From: Collinsella aerofaciens
GTDB taxonomy: Bacteria; Actinomycetota; Coriobacteriia; Coriobacteriales; Coriobacteriaceae
Assembly: GCF_028206795.1 (NCBI RefSeq)
Contig: NZ_JAQLFJ010000006.1
Span: forward strand, 123,116-187,115
Direction: 5' to 3'
DNA length: 64,000 bases
In this document: positions 18,331 to 29,689 of the stretch, piece by piece
How the letters are laid out: every line of letters begins with the position of its first letter
How positions within the stretch are numbered: the stretch's first letter is position 1
Notes under the pieces: model-generated
Told to the model about the DNA's origin: nothing
What the model saw: the letters and a program-made list of their open reading frames with translations, nothing else
Databases searched by the model: none
Position numbers and translations under genes: made by a program

Positions 18331-18993
18331 ATGTCCGATAAGAGTGCCCTGTTCATGGCGCGCACGACGCGCTTCCACGAGTTTGCCCGCAGCTTGACGA
18401 CCACCCTGGGTGTCGAGGTGAGTCTGGCCACTCCCGATTCGCCGACTGCGGCGCACGACTTTGACCTGCTGATCCTCGATTCCGATGGCATCCGCAGCGA
18501 CCGCATCGATCAGATTGCCAAGTGGCTTGACGATCGCGGCGGTGTCCCCATGTTGGTGATCGTCGACGATGAGGCGCTCGGCACCTTGCGCCTGCCCAAT
18601 CACGCGCATGCCGACTTTGTGTGCCCTACGGCGACGCCCAACGAGCTCAAGGCTCGCGCGCAGCGCCTGATGGGCGAGGAGGAGACCGTCACCGCCGACG
18701 ATGTGCTCAACATCGATAACCTCGAGATCAACCTGGCTACCTACCAGGTGACACTCGATAACGAGCCCATCGACCTGACGCTGATGGAGTACTCGCTGCT
18801 GAGCTTTTTGGCGACGCACCCCAACCGCGCCTACAGCCGCGAAGTACTGCTGCACCGCGTGTGGGGCTTTGAGTACTGCGGCGGCACGCGCACCGTCGAC
18901 GTGCACATTCGACGCATCCGCTCCAAGGTGGGCCCGCAGATCGCGGCACACATCACCACCGTCCGCGGCGTGGGCTATCTGTTTAAGGACTAG
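18331..18993 (+). CDS. atypical OmpR-family regulator, GlnR-like
   Basis: A 220-residue protein with a receiver-like N-terminus and a C-terminal winged helix (MEYSLLSFLATHPNRAYSRE, then GGTRTVDVHIRRIRSK and GVGYLFKD). The receiver keeps one Asp (Asp50 in LLILDSDG) but lacks the usual N-terminal acidic pair, and no kinase gene is adjacent. This resembles actinobacterial GlnR, an orphan regulator of nitrogen genes, and its place directly after glnA supports that reading. The name is inference. TGGAGG precedes the ATG. A strong terminator follows. Confidence 0.8.
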   Translation: MSDKSALFMARTTRFHEFARSLTTTLGVEVSLATPDSPTAAHDFDLLILDSDGIRSDRIDQIAKWLDDRGGVPMLVIVDDEALGTLRLPNHAHADFVCPTATPNELKARAQRLMGEEETVTADDVLNIDNLEINLATYQVTLDNEPIDLTLMEYSLLSFLATHPNRAYSREVLLHRVWGFEYCGGTRTVDVHIRRIRSKVGPQIAAHITTVRGVGYLFKD

Positions 18994-18997
18994 ATTT

Positions 18998-19034
18998 CCA
19001 CCACAAAGGGGACAGACACCTTTGTGGTGGTTTT
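18998..19034 (+). terminator. terminator, CCACCACAAAGG palindrome family, copy a
   Basis: A perfect 12-base stem (18998-19009 with 19019-19030), a 9-base loop and TTTT, immediately after the GlnR-like stop. It belongs to a dispersed family with copies near 32113, 33715, 34677 and 45059. Confidence 0.85.
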
Positions 19035-19148
19035 GACGCAGGTGCGGGCTCCTTTCGAGTTTGCAGCAGAACTTAAGCCTTCCTAAAAGATTGCGTTCTC
19101 GTACACGTACGCCCGCATATTGGGGTACAACTCAACGTGAACAATGAT

Positions 19149-19182
19149 GGCCCGCCACGTGTTTGGCGGGCCTTTGGTTATT
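19149..19182 (+). terminator. hairpin in the htrA leader
   Basis: GGCCCGCCA pairs with TGGCGGGCC across a short loop, followed by TTTGGTTATTT. It is 20 bases before the htrA ribosome site, so it is either an attenuator or the end of a short upstream transcript. Confidence 0.55.
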
Positions 19183-19201
19183 TGACGAAAGGATCGCAGC
19201 T

Positions 19202-20662
19202 ATGAGCGAGAACGATTCCCAGCGTCCCCAAGATGTTGGCAATGCCGGCGAGACTCAGCAGCAGCCGCGCGTGCAGGTGGAGTCGACGCCTGCCGGCAGC
19301 AACATTCCCTACGTGCAGGCCTATGACACACAGACCGGCCAGCCGCTGGGCGGTCAGCAGGTCGTGAACAAGCACACGGTGGTCAAGACCAAGACCAAAA
19401 AGCTGCCGATCTTTATTACAGCGCTTGCCGGCTGTGCCTGCGGCGCCCTGCTGGTCATCGCGCTCATTATGAGCGGTACGCTCGATATCGGTGGCGGCAA
19501 GAATGCCGTGACGGCGGGCGCTTCGGGTTCGTCGACGCAAAAGATTACGATCGACTCCGAGGACACCACGTTGGCCGAGGCCGTTTCTGCCAAGGCCCTG
19601 CCCTCCGTCGTTTCCATCACCGCCACTTCGAGCGGCAGCCAGAATGGCTCGCTTTCGCAGTCTGCCGACGAGTCGGACAACTCGGGCAGCGTCGGCTCGG
19701 GCGTTGTGCTCGATACCGAGGGCCACATTCTTACTAACAACCACGTGGTCGATGGCTACGATCAGTACGTGGTGACCATGGACGACGGCACCACCTACGA
19801 GGCCGAGTTCGTGGGCAACGATGCTTCGAGCGACCTGGCCGTCATCAAGCTCAAGGATGCAGACGCCTCCAAGCTCACCCCGATCGAGATCGGCGACTCC
19901 TCCAAGCTCAACGTGGGCGAGTGGGTCATGGCGATCGGTTCGCCGTTCGGCAACGAGCAGTCTGTCTCCACCGGTATCGTCTCGGCGCTCTACCGCTCCA
20001 CGGCCATGAGCTCTACCAACGGTAACACCATCTATGCCAACATGATCCAGACCGATGCCGCCATCAACCCGGGCAACTCCGGCGGCGCGCTCGTCAACGA
20101 CAACGGCGAGCTGGTAGGCATCAACTCGCTCATCGAGAGCTACTCAGGTTCCAGCTCGGGTGTTGGCTTTGCTATTCCCGTTAACTACGCCAAGAACATT
20201 GCCGACCAAATCATCGACGGCAAGACGCCGGTTCATCCGTACCTGGGAGCCACGCTTTCGAGCGTCAACGCGCTCAACGCCCGTACCAACAAACTGAGCA
20301 CCGATAGCGGTGCCTACGTGGCGAGCGTTGTCGAGGACGGTCCCGCTGCCAAGGCTGGTATCCAGGAGGGCGACGTCATCACCAAGCTGGGCGACGACGA
20401 GATTACGAGTGCCGACGGCCTGATCATCGCACTGCGCAGCCACGAGGTGGGCGAGAAGGTCGAGATTACGCTCATGCGCGGCAAGGAAGAGAAGAAGGTC
20501 ACCGTCGAGCTGGGCTCCGACGAGGAGCTGCAGAACCAGCAGCAGGACGACAGTTCGACCGACACCGGCAACGGCGGTATTACCGATGAACAGCTGCGCC
20601 AGTATCTTGAGGAGCTACTGGGCCAGCAGGGCCAGGGCCAGGGCTACGGCCAGGGTTACTAA
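19202..20662 (+). CDS. HtrA/DegP-like trypsin-type serine protease with PDZ domain
   Basis: A 486-residue membrane-anchored quality-control protease. A polar cytoplasmic N-terminus of about 70 residues is followed by one membrane helix (LPIFITALAGCACGALLVIA), a Ser-rich linker, the trypsin-like domain with catalytic His181 (NNHVVD), Asp211 (SSDLAVIK) and Ser293 (GNSGGAL), one PDZ domain, and a Gln/Gly-rich tail. This is the usual single-PDZ form of Gram-positive HtrA. GAAAGGATCG precedes the ATG. Monocistronic, with a hairpin in its leader and a strong terminator after it. Confidence 0.92.
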   Translation: MSENDSQRPQDVGNAGETQQQPRVQVESTPAGSNIPYVQAYDTQTGQPLGGQQVVNKHTVVKTKTKKLPIFITALAGCACGALLVIALIMSGTLDIGGGKNAVTAGASGSSTQKITIDSEDTTLAEAVSAKALPSVVSITATSSGSQNGSLSQSADESDNSGSVGSGVVLDTEGHILTNNHVVDGYDQYVVTMDDGTTYEAEFVGNDASSDLAVIKLKDADASKLTPIEIGDSSKLNVGEWVMAIGSPFGNEQSVSTGIVSALYRSTAMSSTNGNTIYANMIQTDAAINPGNSGGALVNDNGELVGINSLIESYSGSSSGVGFAIPVNYAKNIADQIIDGKTPVHPYLGATLSSVNALNARTNKLSTDSGAYVASVVEDGPAAKAGIQEGDVITKLGDDEITSADGLIIALRSHEVGEKVEITLMRGKEEKKVTVELGSDEELQNQQQDDSSTDTGNGGITDEQLRQYLEELLGQQGQGQGYGQGY

Positions 20663-20689
20663 CGGGCCGCATCACATAGCTTGAAGCCA

Positions 20690-20730
20690 GAGGGGGCTGT
20701 CCCGCCAACGCGGGACAGCCCCCTCTTTTC
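20690..20730. terminator. strong terminator after htrA
   Basis: Perfect 16-base stem (20690-20705 with 20710-20725), CAAC loop, then TTTT. Confidence 0.93.
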
Positions 20731-20875
20731 CTATTGATCCGTTGGGGACGGAGGAAAACGGATTGCTTGGGGCTGACAAGAGGCCTGGTTCGTAATGGTC
20801 TGAACTAACTGTCCACCCCGGTCCGGCGGCTGCCGATTCGGTGCGGTTTGAGACAGCTATTCGGCGCCATGGTGA

Positions 20876-23152
<2,277 letters not shown>

Positions 23153-23210
23153 CGCATCGATAGCCAAATTGAAGAACCACCCGAAAAGCATGATGCCTTC
23201 CAGGCGGTTC

Positions 23211-24059
23211 TTACTTTGCTGGGGCAACCGGCACCGTGATCTGCGTCACGTAGGTTGCTGGGTCGTCGCTGATGATGTCGTCGATGAGAGCGATCTCGCG
23301 TGAGGGACCGGCGGGTGTCAGGCCGTGCTCGCGCATATAGCCGAGCAGCTGCTCGTAGCGTGGGGCTGCTTGCCCGTGCGTGCCGCGGAAGCTTATGGTC
23401 AGGCAGCGCGCGGCAGGTCGCGTCTCAACATCGCCCAAGTAATCATCGGTGTCATCGAGCAGCAGAAAGACCTCGTCGTAGCCATCAAAATCGCCGGCGG
23501 CGAGGCGTTCGGGCGCGATGCCCACACCCAGATTGCCCAGATAGGCAAAGGTTTCGTGCTGCCCCTGCTGAAGCTGGCGGATATGCCATCCCAGTGAATA
23601 GGCGTCGGTGGGATTGACGCGCTCGTGCAGCGCGGCGCAGCGAAGTTCGGGTTCCTCGATTTCGCTAATGGTGTCGAGATCAGCATTCAAAGCGCCATGA
23701 AGCAAGGCAAGCCGCTGGTCAATCTTGCGCGACATGCGCTCCAGCTCACGCCGCTTGCGCTCAATTAACTCCTGTTGCTTGGTCAGTTGCCGTTGCATCA
23801 AATCCATATCGCGCGTAGTGACAAACTCGCGAATCTGCGCCAGCGGCAAGTCGAGAACGCGCAGGTTGCCGATGGTGTTGAGCGTGGAGAGCTGTCGCGT
23901 TCCGTAGTAGCGGTAGCCACTCGCCTGATCGACATATGCCGGCTCCAACAGTCCCATCTGCTCATAATGACGCAGTGTGCCCACGCTTAAATTGAGCAGG
24001 CGCGCCACCTCGCCAATGCGGAGCAGGCCCTCGGTGTGTTCACTTGGCGTGTCGGTCAC
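23211..24059 (-). CDS. MerR-family regulator with GyrI-like effector domain
   Basis: A 282-residue regulator with an N-terminal MerR winged helix (LRIGEVARLLNLSVGTLRHY), a coiled-coil dimerisation helix and a C-terminal domain resembling the GyrI/BmrR multidrug-binding fold. The start is GTG at 24059, about 8 bases after AAAGGAG. It lies 54 bases downstream of the MATE gene on the same strand, and a MerR-type promoter precedes the MATE gene. It therefore probably senses a drug and activates the two-gene operon, including itself. Confidence 0.87.
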   Translation of the reverse strand: MTDTPSEHTEGLLRIGEVARLLNLSVGTLRHYEQMGLLEPAYVDQASGYRYYGTRQLSTLNTIGNLRVLDLPLAQIREFVTTRDMDLMQRQLTKQQELIERKRRELERMSRKIDQRLALLHGALNADLDTISEIEEPELRCAALHERVNPTDAYSLGWHIRQLQQGQHETFAYLGNLGVGIAPERLAAGDFDGYDEVFLLLDDTDDYLGDVETRPAARCLTISFRGTHGQAAPRYEQLLGYMREHGLTPAGPSREIALIDDIISDDPATYVTQITVPVAPAK

Positions 24060-24113
24060 AGGACCGCTCCTTTCGGTAAAACAGGGGAGAGGCGCTAGGC
24101 CTGCGTCGCCTCG

Positions 24114-25460
24114 CTACGCCACCAGCTTGTCAAAAGTTCCGCGGCGGTTGAGCACCGTAAACGCCACCACACAGATGGTCGCCGACAGAATCGACCCGCA
24201 CGGCGAGGCGATGCCCATGGGAAACAGCGTGTCGGAATAGGCGTTCGACAGCAACCATGCACCGGGCACGCGAATGAGTACCACGGCCAGCACGTTGTGC
24301 GCAAAGCCGATGTAGCTCTTGCCATACGCAGCGAAAAAGCCGCTAAAGCAAATGTGGATGCCGGCAAAGATTGCATCGAAAATATAACTGTGCATATAGC
24401 CGGTACCGGCCGCGACCACCGCGGGGTCCTTGGCAAAAAAGCCAATAAACGCCGGCGCCACCAGCCACATCAGCACCGTGATCAGGCAGCCGTACACCAC
24501 CGAGATCGTCATGGCGTCCTTGAGTACCTGACGCGCGCGGTCGCCCTTGCCCGCGCCGGCGTTTTGCGCCGTGAGTGCGCTGACGGTGGCACCCATGGAA
24601 CTCGGCACAATGAACAAAAAGCTGATCATCTTCTCGACCAGGCCCACGGCGGCGGCGTCGACCAGACCGCGGTGGTTGGCGATGACGGTGATAAACATAA
24701 ACGCCACCTGGATGCAGCCGTCCTGCACGGCCACGGGCACGCCGATTTTAAGAATGCTGCCGAGCACCTCGGGCTGGGGGCGCAGGTCGCTGCGCTTAAC
24801 GTGGATGTTTGTGCGACGGCTCTTAAGCCACACGAGCGCGAGGGCAACGCTGGCCGTCTGCGCGGTCACCGTGCCGAGCGCTGCGCCTACGGGGCCGAGC
24901 CCCATGTGGCCGATAAACAGAAAATCGAGTGCGATGTTGATGATGCACGCCACGCCGATCACGTACATGGGCGAGCGCGAATCGCCCAGCCCGCGAAAGA
25001 TGGCCGAGAGGATGTTGTACGCGGCGATAAAGGGAATGCCGATAAAGCAAATGCGCAGGTAGGCGGCGGTGCCTTCGACCGCCTCGGCCGGCGTGCCAAT
25101 GAGCGCCACGATCTGCGGGCACAGTGCGAGCAAGGCAGCGGCCAGTACCACCGAGACACCCATAAACAGCGTGATGGTATTGCCGATGGCGGTCTCGGCG
25201 CGGTCGAAGCGGCGCGAGCCCACGGCGTGGCCGACGATAACCGTCGTTCCCATGGCCAGGCCCACGAGCGTCACGGTAATGATATAGAGCGTCTGCGCGC
25301 CGTTGCCCACGGCGGTGATGCCGGCGGCGCCGCTAAACTGTCCCATCATGTACAGGTCGGCCATGCCGTAGAGCATCTGCAAAAAGTACGAGAGCATATA
25401 GGGCAGGGCAAAGACCGCGATGGTCTTGAGGACATTGCCGCGTGTGAGGTCGTGTTCCAT
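24114..25460 (-). CDS. MATE-family multidrug efflux transporter
   Basis: A 448-residue membrane protein with twelve predicted helices and two MATE repeats (ALPYMLSYFLQMLYGMADLY at the start of the first, IGVPVAVQDGCIQVAFMFI at the start of the second). It would export drugs or metabolites in exchange for Na+ or H+; no substrate can be read. It is the first gene of a two-gene operon with the MerR regulator and has a MerR-type promoter upstream. Confidence 0.9.
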   Translation of the reverse strand: MEHDLTRGNVLKTIAVFALPYMLSYFLQMLYGMADLYMMGQFSGAAGITAVGNGAQTLYIITVTLVGLAMGTTVIVGHAVGSRRFDRAETAIGNTITLFMGVSVVLAAALLALCPQIVALIGTPAEAVEGTAAYLRICFIGIPFIAAYNILSAIFRGLGDSRSPMYVIGVACIINIALDFLFIGHMGLGPVGAALGTVTAQTASVALALVWLKSRRTNIHVKRSDLRPQPEVLGSILKIGVPVAVQDGCIQVAFMFITVIANHRGLVDAAAVGLVEKMISFLFIVPSSMGATVSALTAQNAGAGKGDRARQVLKDAMTISVVYGCLITVLMWLVAPAFIGFFAKDPAVVAAGTGYMHSYIFDAIFAGIHICFSGFFAAYGKSYIGFAHNVLAVVLIRVPGAWLLSNAYSDTLFPMGIASPCGSILSATICVVAFTVLNRRGTFDKLVA

Positions 25461-25502
25461 GGGCGGGGCGCTTTCTGGCTGGGTTTGTTTTGCTACCAGT
25501 GT

Positions 25503-25533
25503 AGTGAAAACCCTACAACGATTGTAGAGTCAA
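25503..25533 (-). promoter_or_regulatory. MerR-type promoter/operator of the MATE operon
   Basis: On the minus strand: -35 TTGACT (25528-25533), a 19-base spacer (25509-25527) carrying the inverted repeat CTACAA/TTGTAG, and -10 TTCACT (25503-25508). The over-long 19-base spacer with an internal palindrome is the hallmark of MerR-activated promoters. Confidence 0.8.
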
Positions 25534-25652
25534 GGTTTATGTTGGCAGTGGGGCGAAAAAGTCACGCACGCGTTCATTTCCAATTGAATACAGGGGCGCG
25601 TCCTGCGAGCTTGGTGCCTGCACTAGCCTTGCAGAAATCGATTTCGGAACAC

Positions 25653-25680
25653 TTGACAACGCCGCACGGCGCGCCATAAT
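25653..25680 (+). promoter_or_regulatory. sigma-70-type promoter of the ABC exporter genes
   Basis: TTGACA (25653-25658), 16-base spacer, CATAAT (25675-25680), about 40 bases before the first ABC gene. Confidence 0.65.
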
Positions 25681-25721
25681 ACGTGGGTTTGCGAACAACG
25701 TTTGATGGGGGATGAACCTGC

Positions 25722-27551
25722 GTGCGCAATCTCAAGATTCTGTTTTCCTATCTGGGGGCATACCGCCGCGATGCCATGCTCGGCGTGCTCTTTGTGACGG
25801 CCGAGACGGCGCTCGAGCTGTTTATCCCGGTCATCATGGCAAATATCATCGATGTAGGCGTGCCCGCGGGCGACATCAACTACATGCTGTTGCAGGGCGC
25901 GTATATGCTGGTATGCGCCGCATGTTCGCTGCTGCTTGGCTTGGGCTATGCACGCACGTCCGCCCGCGTTGCCTCGGGGCTGGGCGCTAACCTGCGCGAG
26001 GCGGAGTACCGCAAGATCCAGACGCTCGCTTTTGGCAATCTGGACAACTACGACGCCAGCTCGCTGGTCACTCGCATGACCACCGACATCACCGTGATTC
26101 AAAACGCCGTAGGTAACGGTTTCCGCCCCATGGTGCGCGGGCCGGTAAATCTGATTATGGGCCTCGTCTACGCTTTTGCGCTCTCGCGCGAGCTCGCGGC
26201 GGTCTTTGCCGTCATTCTGCCGATGCTCGCCATCGTGCTCGGTATCATTACCGTGCGCGTGAGCCCGCTCTACCGCCAACTCCAGATCTCGATGGACCAC
26301 CTTAACGGCGTGGTGCAAGAGGACCTTACCGCCGTGCGCGCCGTGAAGGCTTACGTGCGCGCCGAGCACGAGTGCGACAAGTTCGACACCGTCAATACCG
26401 AGCTCGCCGGCACGGCGACAAAGACTTTCGGCACCGCTGTGCTCAATCTGCCGGTGTTCCAACTCTCGATGTACGTGGCTGCGCTCTCGATCCTGTGGAT
26501 TGGCGGCCGCATGATCATCGAAGGTCGCCTGGGCGTGGGCTCGCTCACGGGCTTTATGAGCTACGTGCTGCTGATCATGAACTCGCTCATGATGATTTCC
26601 AACGTGTTTTTGCTGCTCACGCGCGCTCTCACGAGTGTGGGCCGTATCGCAGAGGTGCTCGATGAAGAGCCCTTTATCGCCAACCCTGCGGGAGACCTCG
26701 CGACTGCGGCACCAGCGGACGGCAGTATCGAGTTTCGCGACGTTTCCTTTAAATACCGCGCGGATGCAGCCGAGGATGTGCTCGAGCATATCGACCTTCG
26801 CATTGAGAGCGGCTCGACGGTGGGTATCCTCGGCGGTACGGGTTCGGGCAAGAGCTCGCTTGTGCAGCTGATTGCGCGCCTGTACGACGCCACCGAGGGC
26901 GCCGTGCTTGTGGGCGGACATGACGTGCGTGACTACGACCTGGCTACCTTGCGCGACGCGGTGGGCATTGTGCTGCAAAAGAATGTGCTGTTCACGGGCA
27001 CCGTGCGTGAGAACCTGCAGTGGGGCAATCCGCAGGCGTCGGACGATGAGCTCCTCGCGGCTTGCCGCGCGGCGTGCGTGGACGAGTTCCTTGATCGCAT
27101 CGGCGGGCTGGACGGCGAGTTAGGCCAAGGCGGCGCCGGTGTTTCGGGTGGCCAGAAGCAACGCCTGTGCATCGCGCGCACGCTGCTCAAGCATCCGCGC
27201 GTGCTCATTTTTGATGACTCCACCAGTGCGGTCGATATGGCGACCGACGCCAAGATCCGCGAGCATATCGCTCGGATTCCCAATACGACGGTGATTGTCA
27301 TCGCCCAGCGCATCGCGAGCGTCATGGATGCCGATCGCATTGTGGTGTTGGACGACGGTCGTGTCCACGGCGTGGGCACGCACGAGGAACTGCTGGCGGG
27401 CGACAACATCTACCAGGAGATTTACGCCTCGCAGATGGAGTTTGCGGGGAACGCGGACGCCGCCGGAGGCAGCGACGATGGCTGCGCGAACGATCCGTTT
27501 TTCTCCGTCCCCGGCGGATCACCCCTGGAAGGGGGTGAGCGTCATGCCTAA
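25722..27551 (+). CDS. ABC exporter half-transporter with degenerate ATPase site
   Basis: A 609-residue fusion of a six-helix exporter membrane domain and a nucleotide-binding domain: Walker A GGTGSGKSS, signature VSGGQ, Walker B VLIFDDSTSAVD. The catalytic Glu after Walker B is Asp, the sign of the non-catalytic half of heterodimeric exporters such as BmrCD or TM287/288. The start is GTG at 25722, after GGGGGAT. It overlaps the next ABC gene by 8 bases, and the two surely form one heterodimer. The substrate is unknown; drug or lipid export is likely. Confidence 0.9.
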   Translation: MRNLKILFSYLGAYRRDAMLGVLFVTAETALELFIPVIMANIIDVGVPAGDINYMLLQGAYMLVCAACSLLLGLGYARTSARVASGLGANLREAEYRKIQTLAFGNLDNYDASSLVTRMTTDITVIQNAVGNGFRPMVRGPVNLIMGLVYAFALSRELAAVFAVILPMLAIVLGIITVRVSPLYRQLQISMDHLNGVVQEDLTAVRAVKAYVRAEHECDKFDTVNTELAGTATKTFGTAVLNLPVFQLSMYVAALSILWIGGRMIIEGRLGVGSLTGFMSYVLLIMNSLMMISNVFLLLTRALTSVGRIAEVLDEEPFIANPAGDLATAAPADGSIEFRDVSFKYRADAAEDVLEHIDLRIESGSTVGILGGTGSGKSSLVQLIARLYDATEGAVLVGGHDVRDYDLATLRDAVGIVLQKNVLFTGTVRENLQWGNPQASDDELLAACRAACVDEFLDRIGGLDGELGQGGAGVSGGQKQRLCIARTLLKHPRVLIFDDSTSAVDMATDAKIREHIARIPNTTVIVIAQRIASVMDADRIVVLDDGRVHGVGTHEELLAGDNIYQEIYASQMEFAGNADAAGGSDDGCANDPFFSVPGGSPLEGGERHA

Positions 27552-29442
27552 GACCGCAGCCCAAGCACGCCCGGCCGACCTCAAGCGCACGGTGCGCCGC
27601 TTGCTCTCCTACATGGGGCATGCCAAGTTCTCGTTGCTCGCGGTGGGCGTGCTCGCCTCCGTCGCCGCCATCGCGAGCCTCGCCGGCACCTACATGGTGC
27701 GCCCCATCGTTAACGGTTTGGCCACGGGCGGGGAGGAACTGCTTGCCAAGCAGGTCATCCTGACGGCGATCATCTACGCCGCGGGCGTGCTCTCGGCCCT
27801 GGGCTACTCACAGATCATGGTGCGCGCAGCCCAGCGCGTGGTGTCCGATATTCGCCGCGACCTGTTCGCGCACATCCAGACGCTGCCGCTGAGTTACTTC
27901 GACAGCACGCGCTCGGGCGACATCATGAGCTTCTTTACCAACGACGTCGACACTGTCTCCGAGGCGCTCAACAACAGCTTTGCCAACGTGATTCAGGCGA
28001 GCATCCAGATGGTCGGCACCACGGCCATGCTCATCATCCTCAACTGGCAGCTCACGATTATCACGCTCGTGTGCGATGTGGCCATTGTGCTGTATGCGCG
28101 CTACTCGGGCACGCGCTCTAAGCGTTTCTTTGCCGCCCAGCAGGCATCGCTTGGCGACCTGGACGGATATATCGAAGAGATGGTCTCGGGTCAAAAGGTC
28201 ATCAAGGTCTTTAATCACGAGGCAGCGAATGTCGCCGGCTTCACCTGCCGCAACGACGAGCTTCGCCGCACCGGCGCTGCCGCCGTGAGCTATGCCAACT
28301 CCATGGTGCCCATGACCGTCGTGATTGGCTACGTCAACTATGCTATCGTCGCCGTGGCGGGCGGCATGCTCTGCATCAAGGGGCTCGCCGACGTGGGCGC
28401 GCTTGCAAGTTACCTGGTCTTTGTACGCCAGGCGGCCATGCCCATCAACCAGTTTACGCAGCTGGGCAACTTCTTGCTCAATGCGTTGGCCGGCGCCGAG
28501 CGCTTGTTTGCCGCGATGGACCTTGAGCCCGAGGTGGACGAGGGCCGCGTGGAACTGGTGCAGACGGGCGATGCCGCGTGGGCGTGGAAGATTCCCGAGG
28601 GCCAGGGCGTGGGCGCGTACGGGCACCTGCATGATGTGGCTGCCGTTGATGAGTCGGGCCGCGCGGTGGCTGCCGACGGTACCGAGCTCACGTGCGGCTT
28701 GGTCCCGCTTGCCGGCGACGTGCGCTTCCATGCCGTGGACTTTTCCTACGTGCCGGGCACCCGCGTGCTCACGGACCTCAACCTGTTTGCCAAGCCGGGG
28801 CAAAAGATCGCGTTTGTGGGCTCGACGGGCGCCGGAAAGACGACCATCACCAACCTCATCAACCGCTTCTACGAGGCCGACTCCGGCGAGATCACGTACG
28901 ACGGCATCGACGTCAAGCACATTGCCAAGTCCAGCCTGCGCGGGTCGCTCGGCATTGTGCTGCAAGACACGCACCTGTTTAGCGGCACCATTGCGCAGAA
29001 CATCCGCTTTGGCAAGCTCGACGCGACTGACGAAGAGGTGCGCGCCGCTGCCGAGGCAGCCTGCGCCGACTCGTTTATCCGCCGCCTGCCTAGAGGGTAC
29101 GACACGCCGGTCACGGCCGATGGCGCCAACCTGTCGCAGGGCCAGCGCCAGCTGCTCGCCATCGCGCGCGTGGCCGTCGCCGACCCGCCGGTGCTCATCC
29201 TGGACGAGGCCACGAGCTCCATCGACACGCGCACCGAAAAGCTCATCGAGCGCGGTATGGACCGCATCATGCGCGGACGCACCACGTTTATGATCGCGCA
29301 CCGCCTGTCCACCGTGCGCGATGCCGACGCGATTATGGTCCTCGAACACGGCCGCATCATCGAGCGCGGCACGCACGAAGAGTTGCTCGCCCAGCACGGC
29401 GAGTACTGGCAGCTGGCGCATGGCTTAAAAGAGTTGGATTAA
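27544..29442 (+). CDS. ABC exporter half-transporter, catalytic partner
   Basis: A 632-residue exporter half: N-terminal membrane domain, then Walker A GSTGAGKTT, signature LSQGQ and Walker B VLILDEATSSID with the catalytic Glu intact. The linker between membrane and ATPase domains is about 40 residues longer than usual and rich in Gly and acidic residues. The ATG at 27544 follows GGAAGGGGGTGAG and overlaps the end of the upstream partner by 8 bases. It supplies the canonical ATPase site of the heterodimer. Confidence 0.9.
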   Translation: MPKTAAQARPADLKRTVRRLLSYMGHAKFSLLAVGVLASVAAIASLAGTYMVRPIVNGLATGGEELLAKQVILTAIIYAAGVLSALGYSQIMVRAAQRVVSDIRRDLFAHIQTLPLSYFDSTRSGDIMSFFTNDVDTVSEALNNSFANVIQASIQMVGTTAMLIILNWQLTIITLVCDVAIVLYARYSGTRSKRFFAAQQASLGDLDGYIEEMVSGQKVIKVFNHEAANVAGFTCRNDELRRTGAAAVSYANSMVPMTVVIGYVNYAIVAVAGGMLCIKGLADVGALASYLVFVRQAAMPINQFTQLGNFLLNALAGAERLFAAMDLEPEVDEGRVELVQTGDAAWAWKIPEGQGVGAYGHLHDVAAVDESGRAVAADGTELTCGLVPLAGDVRFHAVDFSYVPGTRVLTDLNLFAKPGQKIAFVGSTGAGKTTITNLINRFYEADSGEITYDGIDVKHIAKSSLRGSLGIVLQDTHLFSGTIAQNIRFGKLDATDEEVRAAAEAACADSFIRRLPRGYDTPVTADGANLSQGQRQLLAIARVAVADPPVLILDEATSSIDTRTEKLIERGMDRIMRGRTTFMIAHRLSTVRDADAIMVLEHGRIIERGTHEELLAQHGEYWQLAHGLKELD

Positions 29443-29495
29443 CCCGTTCGAGCACGATGCTTTGAGCCCTCCGTGCCCCCTCACCTCGTCTCAAA

Positions 29496-29554
29496 CCATC
29501 ACATCATTCGACGTTTTTTGCCAAAATCGGGAAAAGCATCGAATGTTGTGATGG
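29496..29554. repeat. CCATCACAACATTCG palindrome family, copy f
   Basis: A 15-base arm (29496-29510) pairs with 29540-29554 with minor mismatches around an AT-rich centre. Related copies lie at 33603-33661 and 45106-45163. It is just after the ABC operon. Confidence 0.7.
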
Positions 29555-29689
29555 TCTGTGTGTTGAGGATGGGCTTGGGAAGTTCGTTTTGCTCGAAGCG
29601 ACCTGTCCTGTCGTACGGGTGTCGGCGTGATTCTCCCGTGGGGTATTATGTTTTCCGAAGAATAAAACGCCGCGTGAGGGGAGGCCTGC

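Noticed and set aside
24297..25679. 460-codon plus-strand frame over the MATE gene
   Set aside because: Low-complexity His/Arg/Asp-rich shadow with no ribosome site; the MATE gene is clear on the other strand.
27808..29421. 537-codon minus-strand frame over the second ABC half
   Set aside because: Shadow of the ABC gene; His/Val-rich composition without domains.
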